Notes: a model not told the origin generated them from the letters alone. Numbered from the stretch's first letter, positions 1 through 12,954 are shown. The stretch is 64,000 nt of DNA from Voacanga thouarsii (GCA_026120185.1 JANUWF010002121.1:1487501-1551500); one strand, 5' to 3'. Made by a program: numbers and translations.

Positions 1-1304
1 CCTTTTGATTAATGTCTCTAAACTGTAAAGGGATTATCTGAATCTCTTTCTCTATTTTTTGGTGCTAGAAATCTCCTTGTGTTCTTGATAAGTGAGTTTT
101 GTGTGTTTTCAAATCCCATCCTTTTTGTTCTAATCTCTTGATAGATTAGGGTATTTAAATATTTTGAAGTAGGCTAAATTCATCAAATCTCATTGAATTA
201 TTTGCATTTGCATTTAGCTCATTGTATGTATGAATTTGGTACTGAATTGGGTGACCAACTCTTGATTCTATGTGCTTGGATTTCAAGAGGTGCTTCTGTC
301 CTTGTATCAAATAGGGCATGCAAATAAAAACAACATTCCTAATTATATCCTAACTAGTAAAGCTACCTAGCAAATTCATTCCAAAATATATTCTGTAATT
401 AAAAATTTTTCACTTGCCACAAAATAAAATAGTTAATAACTAAGTTTTCAGGAATAGTTAACCCATATAGAATAGAGGAATACCTTTGTTAGTAGTTGTG
501 TCCAATGATTTAAAGCTTCAAGTTCTCATTGTTTATCCATTTCCTAAGAAAAATGAAGAAGAAGAAGAAGAAGAAGAAGAAAAACATAGGCAACAATCCT
601 TTAGAAGAGCGCAACTCATATAAGAATTAATGTCATATATAATATTATTTTTAAGGGAAAATAGTATTACCTCTATGCCATGTGTACCCTTACTAACCAT
701 ATGTGACTGAAGTGAGTAACTATCTTTAGCACTCCTTTTGTAACTGTATGAGACTGAAGCGAGTGACTCTATTTACCTTCCAACAAAAGAGTAAACCATC
801 ATAAAGTACTATTCTGAAAACCCACAACTATTCTAGAATCTAATGAGAATCACACATTGTACATTTAATTGGACATTCAAGTTCAAGAATAAGGGAGTTT
901 TATAAGAGAAATAAACGTTACAAAAAAGAAAAAATTAGTAATTCAACAAGGCTGTATAGTTTTAAACTACAACCTGATGCCGTATAAGTAAGAAGACTCA
1001 ACTTTATTCAACCAACAATAGGAAGGACTTATTAATATAAGCTTTCAAAAATAGGATTAGGATGAATGGCTAGAAGACCTAATTTTAGTGCAGCATACAA
1101 TTTTACAACATAGATCAACAAAGCAAATTAAAATGAAGTAGATACAAGACCTTGAATGAAAATGGTATTCTCAACACATAACAGAAGGAATAATAGTCAT
1201 ACTAGTAACAAAAATAATGATATGTTAAATGCCTATTACTATTTTTTCACTCTTTGCAAACAAAGCAATCAATCAGAAATAGATATTTTACATTCATACG
1301 TATA
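1..1304. other. AT-rich flank without a recognisable gene
   Basis: I see no supported coding exon or RNA gene here. The stretch holds poly-A/T runs, a short GAA repeat and two loosely similar segments near 660-780 (each with a GAGTGA/GAGTAA run after TGA-CTGAAG-like sequence). It ends at the CTCTC target duplication of the gypsy-type element that follows. An 89-codon open stretch from 1156 runs into that element's LTR and has no resemblance I recognise. Confidence 0.6.
555..582 (+). repeat. (GAA)n microsatellite
   Basis: About nine GAA units in a row in AT-rich non-coding DNA. Confidence 0.9.
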
Positions 1305-1309
1305 CTCTC

Positions 1310-2830
1310 TAATGTGTTCGAACTTGGGTATAAAAATCATACAAAAACTAAGTACATTCCCAATCAAGTTTAAATTAAAATGTTCAACCCAAATCACACA
1401 TATGAGCAAGCGTACTCATCATTAACTGAGCATAGGGTTCAAAGTCGATCCTCCAAGAACAAGTAGACATTAATCACATTTCTTTCATTGTTTAACCGAC
1501 TCGATAAAGTGAAAAACATAGAAAAACAAAATAAAAGAAAATCAAAATAAAAATATATACATGTCAAGGATAGAAAAGTATGTAATTCAAACTATTATTT
1601 AGACAAACATTATCTTAAAGAACTCAATCATTATCATAACTAATTATTCTCTTAACATCATGAAGGATTAAGATAGACTCACTTTTTTTTTCAATCCATG
1701 AAATCACTATCTTCTAGATAAATTAGAATCACTTGGTCTCATCTCAACTAATTCACCTAAAAGATGCATTAAACACAATCCTTGATTAAATTCCCTTAGT
1801 TTCGACGAATTTATAACATGAAATTAACCAATTAATCCTTGGTCTCGGCAAACATCAATTAACTTTTAATTACGCAGTCTTCATCAACTAACCCTCTTGG
1901 TCTCGGCGAGTTACTTGACAACAAATATAAAATTAATCAATCGAAACTACCATCAACCCTCTTGGTCTCGACGAGTTAATAGAAAGAACCAACCAACTAA
2001 CCTCATAATAAGCACAAGTAATTAAATACCAAGAAAAATAATCAATCAATCAAAATATCAAATACTCTAAATATCATGAATACTACAACAATGTCAAATT
2101 ACACTAAAACAATTAACACATCATTGTTCAAGAAAAAGAAAACAAAGTAAAAGAAAGCACTCATAGATAAACCTTCTTCTTCTTCCTTTGAAGACCTTCT
2201 TGCACAATTTTCCTTGAACTTATAGAATTCCTCCTTGGATTGAGTAATTTTCCACGATGATCAATGAATTGTCTCATTTTTCCTTGTGTTTTTCATCTAT
2301 TTATAGGCTTAAGAAGTGCCTAAACTCATAGGTACAAAGTTCTTGGCCGAGTAGAAGTTGGAAGATACTAAAACTCCTCATATTACCAAAAATCGCATAG
2401 AAAAATCACAGCACTGCCTTAGCTTCAGGGCACAAGCGCTGCCGCCTTGACTCTTGGAGCCGGCGCCGATTATGTTTTGTTCCTCCACTCATTCGCCGAT
2501 TTTTCTTCGAATTTTGCACAATGTGTTCCAGAATGCAGCCGGCGCCGCCTTGGTTCTGTTCTACTCTGTTTCACCAATTTTTTCGTCACTTCAAAGTTCG
2601 TTTCATCAATGCATGGCCGGTGCCGATTCTAGGGCCATAGCCAGCACCGCCTCTCCTCTGTTTTGCGACGTTTTTATTTCGTTTTACCCTAAAAATCTAA
2701 AATAAAGAACAAAATACCTTTCCAAGGGTAAAATCTCAACTATGAAGGAATATGACTAGTTATTAAACAAAATGTATTACAAATGAACCTCAAATAACTA
2801 GAAAAAATATGACTAATTTAGCCCCTATCA
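1310..2830 (-). repeat. 3' LTR of the gypsy-like LARD
   Basis: 1521 bp, matching 6096-7575 along its length with scattered substitutions and small indels. The inner end reads CCCCTATCA on the plus strand; the outer end is decayed (TAATGTG instead of TGATGTG). It carries GC-rich GCCGGCGCCG motifs at about 2458-2660 and a block of repeated CTTGGTCTCGGCGA-like phrases at about 1840-1980. Confidence 0.88.
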
Positions 2831-2845
2831 TATTCCCCCACACTT
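2831..2845 (-). other. Polypurine tract of the LARD
   Basis: The minus strand reads AAGTGTGGGGGAATA directly before the LTR start TGATAGGGG. This is the expected primer for plus-strand DNA synthesis. The third copy of the family at 43.55 kb has the related tract AAGAGTGGAGGAATA in the same place. Confidence 0.8.
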
Positions 2846-5800
2846 AGCTCTTTACTTGTCCTCAAGCAAAGTATCAAGAACAAGTAGGAAAACACAAAGT
2901 TTAATTAATCACTCAATCAATTTCAAAACCATATCTTCAATGCTTTCTTTATTCAAGAACATAAAACACCTACCACTAAATCTTTCACAACAAATGCAAG
3001 ACTTGTGTAAGTGATAAATGACTTAGTCGAACCATCTCAATACTTCACACTATTCTCAAATCATTGGAAAGAATTTAGTTTAAAAAGAATATGCATTCCA
3101 TATACTTACTTTTCATACACTCTCTCCACTTATCCGAAACATATCAAGATTCTACTTAAATCAAGTAGGACTTTTAAACTTGTAATATAAGGTTAAAGGC
3201 TTGTAATGTAGCTTATCAAACGAAGGATATATGAGAATCAAAAGTCAAAGAAAAACTGAGAGTTAGCAAGAAAATGATAAATAAATGAAGCAATCATTTC
3301 CAACTCTTCTTGCTCTCCTATTCCAAAAATCCAACAAACCATAACCTCATATAGCAATTATAGCTCCACTCAAGCAAATCCTGCATTTTTTCTCTTTTTT
3401 TTTCAACTTTTCTTTTCATCAACTCTTTTTAATTTCTTTCACAAGATCGCTCAAATTTCCAGCAATGGTATCAAGTACTTTATATGAACTTTAGCTTTTT
3501 TTTTTCAACTCAATCACCATTCCTTTTGTGATCTTTTCTTTCTTCATTCCATTCAATAAATCTTTTCTCTTCTCTTTCTTTTTTTTTCCTTTTTCAACTC
3601 CTTTTTTTTTCTCACTCTTACTACTGCTCTTCTTTTCTTTTCTTGTTTTCAATCTCTCATTTATTGCAGCTGTTTGTTTTCTTCCCTTTTCCTTTCCAGC
3701 TCAACTTGTTATTGATCTATGACTGAAAGTAACAAGTCATAATCTTTATCCCAACATTCTTCCTCAACATTCTCATACATATACTTCCATCCATCAAGAG
3801 TATAAAGATTTGGAAAATCATTCAAACTCTCAACACCAAGCAATGGACAAAATCTTGTGATGGGTTTTAAAGAAAGAAATCAATAATTTGGGCTCAAAAT
3901 AGGCACTAGGGATAATATAACAATAGGTAGGCTTGAAAAGCTCAAACTATCCAAAGAAGGCTTATTACCATCATCCCTAAGTTAAATCATGATGGTCTTT
4001 CTTATTTCACCTCGAGAGGTATTCAAGTAAGTTCTAGAATGCTCCATGAATTTTAGTAGAAAAACAGGTTTAAGAACAATGTACAACATTTGATCAAGAA
4101 CTACTTTGTCCAAGTGAGTACAAAAATTCATGCATAAGCCATAAATGATCTAGAACATATGGTCTATAATCCATCATAAAGACATGCATTAAAAATATAG
4201 CTTGAAATCCCTAGAAAATCAGAAAATTTTGAAAAATTTTCACTCAAAATTTCTCCCAAGAAGGTTGAAGCATATGTATAGAAGACTTATCAATCAAATC
4301 ACTCCCCCACATTTAAACTGGACATTGTCCTCAATGGCCAAATAAATATAACAAAGAATAAATAATGCCATGGGACCAAAAATAAATGGGAAAAGAGTTA
4401 AGAAAGAAAATACTCCCATGACGGAGTAGCTCCAATTTTCCAAATATTGTGCTCAAAATAAAATTAATAAAAACGTGGACAAAGAATATCACCAAACTAC
4501 TCCCCTGAACTTAAATTGGACAATGTCCTCATTGGAAAAAAATAAACATAAGAACGCATCTCCAAAGGGACAAAATAATAAGGGGTTAGAAAGTTTAAGT
4601 AATACTACACAAGTGCGATAATGCTCCAATAGATATCCAAACGTGAGGTACAGAGAATGGCTTGCCCAAGAGGACTCTATACCTATAAAACAAAACACAA
4701 ATAAAGCACAAGGAAAATAATAATAAAACAAAAATAAAAGAAAACAAGCTAAAGAAAAAGACTAAAATAAAAATAAAACAAAAACTTTTCACACCCATCA
4801 TGCTTCCTCATCAAACCTTTTGAAAAGACATTAAAGCTCAAAATAGAAGATAAGCACGATGCATGTAGAATGAAGAATGGAGGATTTTGAAAAATGGAAA
4901 GTTCAGGAAAACGATTTGTCTCAACAAAGCAAAACACATAAACCTCATTCTCTAGCATTCCTTTAGACACATAAATATCTTTTTCCACGTATGGGTGCAA
5001 AGGGTATCTAAGAGATGCATCAACTTGGAAATCACCAATTAACCCTTTAAAAGAATTTTTACAATTAAAATTCCCCTTAAAACTTAGCAATTAAGTTCTT
5101 AAGGATGGGATCAAGAAATCCTTACTTTTTGACACATTTACAAAAACTAAGTTACCTCCTGTTGAATAGGGTGAAGGGTAGAAATTTCCACCATACTCCA
5201 AGGACTTCTTACGATATAGTGTTGAAAGATCCAACTCCTTGAAGTATGCTAAAGTCAACACATCATTATTGGACCCATATTCTCCAAGAAAAGCGAGGAA
5301 TCTAAGAAATCATGTGACAAAGAGATATTTGGATTAGTAGCACCTAGCGAAGAATTGAATACCTCCCTTCCCACAGTGGATAATTGCCCCCTTGGAGATT
5401 CTCTGGTTCAAGTGTATGAACTCAACAATCTTAACTAATTGTTTCCTTTGATCGCACAATTGTTGGGAAGCATCTTCATGCCACCAAATAGATGAATTTA
5501 TATTGGCAACAAAAGAATTCACTAATACTTCTAATGACGTCTCACTAATAACATCAATGTGGGCTTGTAATTTTGCCAATCAATACACTAATGGTTTTTT
5601 TTTTTTTTTTTTTGAGAAATGAAATAAAAATGATGAACATGCAGCAATGATGAATAATGCAATTTAATTCATGAAGACATGATAAAAAGAACAAAACAAA
5701 ACGACCAAAATAAAAATTGTTTCAAACAGCAAAAATGACTTCACTGCTTTCCACGGCCTACACCTATAAAAGACAAGAAGAAAGTTAGATAACCAAAAGT

Positions 5801-6071
5801 CATATTTAAAATAACATTAAAAGAAGAAAAAGTTAGTAAAATTAAATAACTAAATATACAACATATACAAATATACAAGGACAAGTTAGTGATTATGAAC
5901 ATGTATATACCTATTCAAATATTTACAACATATAGCAAAATTACAATACAATTATACAAATAACAACATAGGCACTTCTTCATACAAGGAACGTATATAC
6001 ATATTTATATATTTACTTATTTACATATTTACATGGTTAAATCAACAAAATCCAAGCTTTCATGCTATTGT
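2846..6071 (-). other. Interior of the LARD, no recognisable proteins
   Basis: About 3.2 kb of AT-rich sequence. Open stretches on the minus strand, such as 4749-5090 (113 codons) and 5334-5579 (81 codons, with WWHEDASQQLCDQRKQ), show no domain I can name. Around 4300-4690 two imperfect units of about 190 bp each begin with a minus-strand AAGT-T/C-GGGGGAGT-like tract followed by GGACAATGTCC, echoing the true polypurine region at 2831. A T-rich stretch covers 3380-3720. A poly-T run lies at 5597-5614. Confidence 0.6.
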
Positions 6072-6090
6072 TCCCCAACAACGGCACCAA
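6072..6090 (-). other. Primer-binding site of the LARD (tRNA-Asp-like)
   Basis: Five bases inside the 5' LTR the minus strand reads TGGTGCCGTTGTTGGGGAA. From memory this differs in a few positions from the 3' end complement of plant tRNA-Asp (TGGCGCCGTTGCCGGGGA), the usual primer of Athila-type elements. The assignment to tRNA-Asp is an inference. Confidence 0.75.
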
Positions 6091-6095
6091 AAAAT

Positions 6096-7575
6096 TGATG
6101 TGTTCGAACTTGGGTATAAAAATCATACAAAAACTAAGCACATTTTCAATCAAATTTAAATTAAAACGTTCAACCCAAATCACATATATGAGCAAGCGTA
6201 CTCATCATTAACTGAGCATAGGGTTTAAAGTCGATCCTCCAAGAACAAGTAGACATTAATCACCTTTCTTTCATTGTTTAACTGAGTCAATAAAGTGAAA
6301 AACATAGAAAATCAAAATAAAAGAAAATCAAAATAAAAATATATACATGTCAAGGATGGAGAAATATGTAATTCAAACCATTGTTTAGATAAACATGATC
6401 TTAAAGAACTCAATCATTATCATAACTAATTATTCTCTTGGCATCATGAAGGATTAAGATAAACTCACTTCTTTTTCAATCCATGAAATCACTATCTTCT
6501 AGATAAATTAGAATCACTTAGTCTCGTCTCAACTAATTCACCTAAAAGATGCATTAAACATAATCCTTGATTAAATTCCCTTGGTCTTGGCAAATTTATA
6601 ACATGAAATTAACCAATGAATCATTGGTCTCGGCAAACATCAATTAACCTTTAATTATCCAGTCTTCATCAACTAAACCCCTTGGTCTCGGCAAGTTAAT
6701 AGAAAGAACCAACCAACTAACCTCGTAATAAGCACAAGTAATTAAATACCAAGAAAAATAATCAACCAATCAAAAGATCAAATACTCTAAATATCATGAA
6801 TATCTACATCATTGTTAAATTACACTAAAACAATTAACACATCATTGTTCAAGAAAAAGAAAACAAAGTAAAAGAAAGCACTAATAGACAAGCCTCCTTC
6901 TTCTTCCTTTGAAGACCTTCTTGCACAACCCTCCTTGAACTTGAAGAATTCCTCCTTGGATTTAGTAACTTTCTGTGATGATCAATGAATTCTCTCCTTT
7001 TCCCTTGTGTTTTCCATCTATTTATAAGCTTAGGAAGTGCCTAAACTCGTAGATACAAAGTTTTTGGTCGAGTAGAAGTTGAAAGATACTAAACCTCCTC
7101 AGATTACCAAAAACCGCATAGAAAAATCACAGCACCGCCTTAGCTTCAGGGCATAGCCGGCGCCGCCTTGACTCTTGGAGCCGGCGCCGATTATGTTTTG
7201 TTCCTCCACTCATTCGCCGATTTTTCTTCGAATTTTTCACAATGTGTTCCAAAATGCAGTCGGCGCCGATTCCAGCTTCATAGCCAGCGCCGCCTTGGTT
7301 CTGTTCTTCTCTGTTCCACCAATTTTTTCGTCGCTTCGAAGTTCGTTTCATCAATACATGGCCAACGCCGGTTCTAGGTCCATAGCCGGTGCCGTCTCTC
7401 CTCTGTTGTGCAACGTTTTTATTTCGTTTTACCTTAAAAAACTGAAATAAAGAAAAAAATACCTTTCCAATGGTAAAATCTCAAATATGAAGGAATATGA
7501 CTAGTTATTGAAAAAATTTTATTACAAATAAACCTCAAATAACTAGGAAAAATATGACTAATTTAACCCCTATCA
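6096..7575 (-). repeat. 5' LTR of the gypsy-like LARD
   Basis: 1480 bp with intact TGAT...ATCA ends, followed by the CTCTC target duplication. GC-rich GCCGGCGCCG-type motifs stand at about 7154-7290. The element's transcription would start in this LTR and run leftward. Confidence 0.88.
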
Positions 7576-7580
7576 CTCTC

Positions 7581-10500
7581 ACTTAATTTGAAATATAGAA
7601 ACCTTAGACACCAAAAGATGCATTATCCATTATGAGAGTAAAATAACATATCGGTATTTTCCATGCAAAGCACTAGATTGAATGGCAACATATAGAAGTT
7701 TGTTTTATGGTGACTACAAGCATATAAGTTCCTCAAGCTGAGTCTGTCAAATGAAAACATGGTTTCTTTGGAAGAGATGCTAAAGTCCAACTAGAATTCA
7801 AACATTGCTAAATCACATGCCACTATAATCTTATGTTATAATAACATGTAAATATCCAGGAGCCAGGAGTCATTTGCTATATAATCTTATATTCCAGATT
7901 GAAGGAAAATCTCCTTTTTGCTTATAACGCTTGAAGCAACTTATAAACAAATTTCCAGTAGCTAAAGGTTGTCTCCTATATAATCTAATATCCAAATTGC
8001 AAGTGTTACAGTCTTTACTTAAAAAGTCCATCTAAACCATCTTTTGACTTTTATACTCAATTTTTTTAATTAGAAAAGGGTACAGAAAGTGTTTTCCAAA
8101 CCCAAACCTATGAAATGACCTTTGGTTTCCCTCTCATTTGAGCTTCATATGCTTTTTTCTATCAATATGAATCTATTGGTCTCATGCATATCTTTATTTC
8201 TGTCATGTTATACTTTACTATCAACATAATCATCAAACAAATAAGTACTCATGAACTACATAAAAGATAATTTTAGATTGTATTTTATCTTCATTTTTAA
8301 CTTTCATTTTCCAAAACTGGATCAGTTCTAAACAATCACCAATAATCAAGCAGCAAACTAATCATTTACGAACCAGTAAGTACAAGTTGTTTAACAACAT
8401 GAAGGTTATGGGATTGCACAAATTGCTAACAATGGCAGTACCAACTAGGGAATTCTAACATTGTAACTCCAAACCAATGGAAAGGAAATATTTGCCAGAA
8501 ATTTAATAATTAGGTTCATCTGACCTTGAAGTTCATCTAGAGCACGTTGTATAAAAGATAAATAAAATTCAGATGCAACACAAAACTGTCCCAAAAAAAA
8601 AAAAACACAAGTCAAACATGGAATACAAACAAAATTAACCACTCATATGAAACAAAATTGAATTTTCCCAATTGTTCTAGGTTCATAAATCAAAATATCG
8701 GAAGAAAATACAAGAATTACTGACAACCCAACTACTAAAATAGGGAACAAAACAAACAAACCATATACTGAAGAACAGAACTACAAATCAATATAAATAG
8801 AAATAAGGCAAGCACACCTAATCAATTCCAAAAGAACACATCCTCTAGAGATAGAATCTCTATCTACTTGTAGCTATAGCCTCTTCCAATATAGCAATGC
8901 ACAATGTTGCTTCTAATGGCAATTTTAAACTTTTTATCAAGACCCACACAACAAGAAGAAACGGGTACCCAGAAAACCTCAAAAGAAGCTTGATGCTGAA
9001 ACCACACAGCTGTTCACCTCTTCTAAAAATGTACACAAATTCTTCTCTAACAACAAAGTGTCCTCTTTTAATTTACCCTTCTAAAGTTCTCTTTACTAAT
9101 CTTTCCATTCAAAATACTTCACCGCATCTCCCAACAATAGCTTAACAAACCTAAAATTCAAAACAAAATAGACTACAAAAATAGATGGAAGAACTTACCT
9201 CAACTAAGGAAAAGCAAAGGAACTCTTTAGACCACCCAAGAAGAAGATGAATGCCTAATTTGGTGAAAAACGAGAAGAGTTTTGTGAGATTGGCAACTAG
9301 GGTTGCAAAGGTTGGCAACAAAGTTTCAGAGAGTTAGAGGGAATGAGAAAATCAAATAAAATTTCAGATGAATTTTCCTTAATTAAGTTTGTAGTTTTAC
9401 CTCTATTTTTATTATAAAATATAATTTTAGATTACCTAAGAAATTTTTTAAGTAAATTTGTTATTTTTGTAAAGAATAACAATTCTTAAAATTTTCAGCA
9501 TTAACATAACTAATTAATTTTTCTTTCCTAAAAATTTAAACTAATAGTTAAAAAGTTTAATTAGATCTCCTAAATACTTTTGATCAACTCTGTATATGAA
9601 AATTCAAGTTTTAAAGATCCAAAAACAAAATATAAAAAAATAACTGTGCTTCGTGAAAAGTAATATTTATTAGTTATTATCCATGGGACTAACATAAAAT
9701 ATAAAATAATATCGATTGTATCTATGTAAACCAAAAAATAAAAAATAAAACAACAAAGTATTACAATTTGAAAAGTTTAAAACATTATACCCTACTCACT
9801 AGGCAAAAATTACAAGGAGTCTAGTAAAGTTTGCGTATTTTCTCTTTTCTACTTTTATTTCTTTTTTATTGTTTGTAAGAAGTAAAATTTATTCCTTCCG
9901 GCAAAATACTCCTAACGATTGTCATTGTATTTAATCCTCAATTGTGATAGTAATTTTAAAAAAATTATTTCACCCTTTAAGTTAAGGCTTTAAATTTCCT
10001 TTTGTGTCTACTCTTATCTTAAATAAGATAAAATGTTATATAGTAAAAGAAAAAATCAGAATAGGAAAAAAGAATGAAGATTTATTTTTAAAAAATAAAT
10101 AATTAAGTAGCATAAAAAAGAAAAATACCTTAGGCAATGAAGTTGAGAAAATAAATCAAAACATTTGAACCCCTAAACCAAACAAATTAATATACATTAA
10201 GCAAATGACTCTTATTTATTTATTGATAATATTAAAGATGTTAGCTATGTTCCCTAAAAAAATTATTAAAAAAAAATGTTAATTAGAACATCATCATCAT
10301 CATCAATTTTATTATTAATAGTTTCATTTAAGAAAATTTAAGTTTTGAAAATCTAAACTCATATTATAGAAAATATGCTTAAACACAATGGTAATTTTAT
10401 AGTTGAAATAATTTGCCATAGCGGTAGGAGATTTGTACATGAGATGAAAGTTTTACGTCCGACACTGGATTAAGTCCTGTTTATTCCTCATTTATTCGTA

Positions 10501-10984
10501 TTTTTTTTAAAAAAAAATACAAATTTTGCAAATATAAAATAATATTTTTTTTTATCCATCTAAACTCACTGCCCCCATCCCCCTCCTCCCAAAAAAACAC
10601 ATAACTTATTTAGAAAATTTAAAATGTAACAAAAATATCTCTCCCCGTGCCATGGTTGCTAGATCACAATCACAAAATGGAGCACACTAAAGTTTATGTA
10701 CTTCTATTTTCTATTTTATTTTTCTTTGTTTGATTGTAGAAAATAGATTTTGTTCTAGTTAAATAAAGTAAGGCAAAAAGTGTGTACGTGCATAGGTAGT
10801 TGGTCAAAAAAACTATATACGAAGTGAAAAAATAGTGAATATAAAGATTTGAACACACAACTACATGAATATAAACGATTACCTCAACCATGGTGCAAAA
10901 TCATAACTTTCATTTTATGTTGACATTTTTCAATATTTGATAAAATAAGAAAAAGTATTCTTTTTCCACATTTTAGTAAAACTA
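7581..10984. other. Non-coding stretch, possible remnant of a host transcription unit
   Basis: No complete coding exon is supported. The region resumes the single-copy-looking DNA interrupted by the LARD. A splice-donor-bounded segment near 9199 may be an untranslated exon (separate entry). From 9360 to 10980 the DNA is very AT-rich, with poly-A/T runs and no recognisable feature. Confidence 0.45.
9199..9340 (-). other. Possible 5' untranslated exon with splice donor
   Basis: On the minus strand a pyrimidine-rich leader containing AACCCTAGTTGCC and runs of CTTC ends in TTGAG followed by GTAAGTTC, a strong plant 5' splice site. This is what a 5' non-coding exon of a plant gene often looks like. 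I could not identify downstream coding exons to the left. If a gene existed here it may be broken by the 6.3-kb retroelement at 1310-7575. Confidence 0.22.
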
Positions 10985-11229
10985 TGGGTAATTAAATACT
11001 TTTACCAACAATTTTAAATGTTGTGGCAAAAGTTATTTTTACCCACAAAATTTTTAAATTTTTAGTAAAAAACTACTTTTGCCTACAGAAATGTAGTCAT
11101 GGTAAAATAAACTATTATAAAAATGTTTATATGCAATGGAATTCAAAACTGTCGTAAAAACTAAGTTTTTACCAGAGATTTTGCTTTGTTGCAAATAAAA
11201 ATGTAGCAAAAAGCCATTTTTTTGTAGTG
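10985..11229. mobile_element. CACTA-like element end (non-autonomous remnant)
   Basis: The segment ends in TTTTTTTGTAGTG at 11229, the complement of the CACTAC-AAAA terminus of En/Spm-type transposons. It is filled with short subterminal-type repeats (GGCAAAAGT, GTAGCAAAAAG, TTTTACCA) in both orientations. No opposite CACTA terminus is visible, so the left limit is approximate and the copy is probably truncated. Confidence 0.5.
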
Positions 11230-11544
11230 TTAATTGGTCAACCCTTTGTTTATTTTCCTTCCAAAGCCTAGTTAATGTCCATTCGATCTCAAGATCGAAT
11301 TGCACAAAGCCTTCTTTGGTTCATTGAGTCAAAAACCAAATATTAGACCTAAAAATAAAATAAATAGAGTAATTACTCAAAATTTACAAATTGTAGCTTA
11401 ACGTACATACAATATTGTTGACATCATAAATAATACAAACATCACAAAATCATACAAATAACAAGAAACTATAAACATGGTAGCTAATTACAACAAGGAA
11501 TATGCATGGCTAAATTAATAGAATTCAAACTCTCATGACATTGT

Positions 11545-11562
11545 ACCTCGACAACAGCACCA
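11545..11562 (-). other. Primer-binding site of the truncated gypsy-like element
   Basis: The minus strand reads TGGTGCTGTTGTCGAGGT six bases inside the LTR, a diverged form of the tRNA-Asp-like site at 6072-6090. Confidence 0.65.
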
Positions 11563-11568
11563 AAAACT

Positions 11569-12954
11569 TGATGCAGATGTTTTGGGTTTATAAAAATCAA
11601 TTCTTTTTAAACTTATTCCTTAACCAAGTTTTAATTAAAACGTCAATCCCAAAATCACATATACAGAGCAAGTATACTCATCGCAAGTATAGTATATGGA
11701 ATTACTTTATTTTGTATTGTCTAGTCTACCAAAGTTAGAAAAGATGAACATAAATACATCTACATAAATGGTCAACCTGGACAAGATAAGGACTAGAAAT
11801 ATGTACTCATATAGGATTTTCAATAACATGATAAATATTAAGCCAGCAATCATCACAATTAATCAATCAATTCTAGCATCATGAAGGAACAAAATTAGAA
11901 TCCACTCTTTCTAGAGTTATGGATTCACTAACTCTTAGCCAAATTAATAGATGTCTCTACCTCATTAATCAACTAAAAAGATGCATTAATTCCAATTCCT
12001 TAACAATAATACTATTATCTCAATGTGATATTAATCATGAAAGAAATTAGCATCTCTATCTCTACGTGATATTAAAAACTCTTTGATTACCAAAGTCTTA
12101 ACCTTTAACCTCTCTCTCGAGTTAATTAAGAGATAACAAGTATAAAATTATTTGTATTAAAACTCACTCTTAACATTTTTCTCAATTTAATCAGAAGGAA
12201 AGTGACAACCAATCAATCTAACACATAAAATGCAAGTAACGAAATATTAGAAATTGGCAATTAATTGGTGAAAAAGCAAAACATAATATAAAATCATAAT
12301 CTTTAAATCATCCTTCCAAAATACAATAAATCAATAAAAATAACATTGTCAAAGAAAGAAAAAAAATGAACTCATAGATAAGCAATTCTTCTTCTTTTCT
12401 TGAAAGTTGTCCTTAAACAATGATCCTATCCTTCAAGAACATTCAACTAACTCTCGCAAAATCTAATGCAATTGATCCTGTAAAATACATCTTTTCTAAT
12501 TATTATAAAAATCTCTTGGTTGCCAAAAACTGTCCAAAAGAATCCCATTTTGTGTCCAAATTAATCTTCAAGAGAGTCTAATAAAAAAACTGAATTCTAC
12601 ACAAAATTGGAAATTTTGCTGCCATTAAACTAGTAAGGGCCGGCATGTGGTCCTTCAGGGGGCCGACACCAGCTCCTCTCTATTTTGCCTCAAAAATTGC
12701 TCTGTTTTGATCTGTTCTTCCAAAACAAAGCTGACCTTAGGTCCTTCACAACAACTGAAGTCAGGTCCTTACTAGAACACTCTGATTTCATTCACTTTCA
12801 AGCAATTTTTATCAACTTTCCAATGACAACTCTTCCAAATCATCCTACACAAAAGTTCATCAAAGTTGAGGGTATGAATAGCCATTTGTCTAAGAAATAA
12901 CAAAAACATCACATAATATGACTAGAAAAATATAGATAAATTCAAACCCTATCA
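11569..12954 (-). repeat. Gypsy-like LTR, second subfamily
   Basis: 1386 bp starting TGATGCAGATG and ending AACCCTATCA on the plus strand. It shares order and short phrases with the 1310 and 6096 LTRs (a TATA-CA-GAGCAAG segment, a block of repeated clauses, a CTTCTTCTTTTC stretch, a GGCCGGC-rich segment near 12636-12676), but it is clearly diverged. The open stretch at 12685-12900 lies inside it and is not taken as a gene. Confidence 0.72.

Larger units (their letters stand above)
1310..7575 (-). mobile_element. Complete non-autonomous Ty3-gypsy-like LTR element (LARD type)
   Basis: Two long direct repeats (1310-2830 and 6096-7575) bound a 3.3-kb interior. Both read TGAT...ATCA at their ends, except that the left copy starts TAAT, and they are flanked by the 5-bp duplication CTCTC (1305-1309 and 7576-7580). 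Reading on the minus strand, the LTR beginning TGATAGGGG is followed by a primer-binding site, and a purine tract precedes the other LTR, so the element lies on the minus strand. The interior has no open reading frame recognisable as gag, protease, reverse transcriptase, RNase H or integrase. Long LTRs, a tRNA-Asp-like binding site and an AAGTGTGGGGG tract fit the large-retrotransposon-derivative form of the Athila/Tat group (inference). Mobilisation would need proteins from another element. Confidence 0.85.
11330..12954 (-). mobile_element. Truncated gypsy-like element: 5' LTR plus leader
   Basis: An LTR (11569-12954) with TGAT...ATCA ends is preceded on its left by a primer-binding site and about 240 bp of leader resembling the 5.9-6.07-kb leader of the first element. 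The remaining interior and second LTR are absent; CACTA-type sequence lies to the left. It is a diverged relative of the 1310-7575 family, in the same orientation. Confidence 0.72.

Noticed and set aside
2447..2705. Overlapping frames in the gypsy LTR, repeated at 7168-7450 and 43581-43992
   Set aside because: They are LTR sequence whose GC-rich motifs lower stop density; they do not continue into an ORF and are not conserved as protein.
8445..8642. 65-codon minus-strand frame (VQRALDELQGQ-like segment) as a host exon
   Set aside because: No consistent splice sites and no recognisable family; it depends on a poly-A-tract-derived Phe run.
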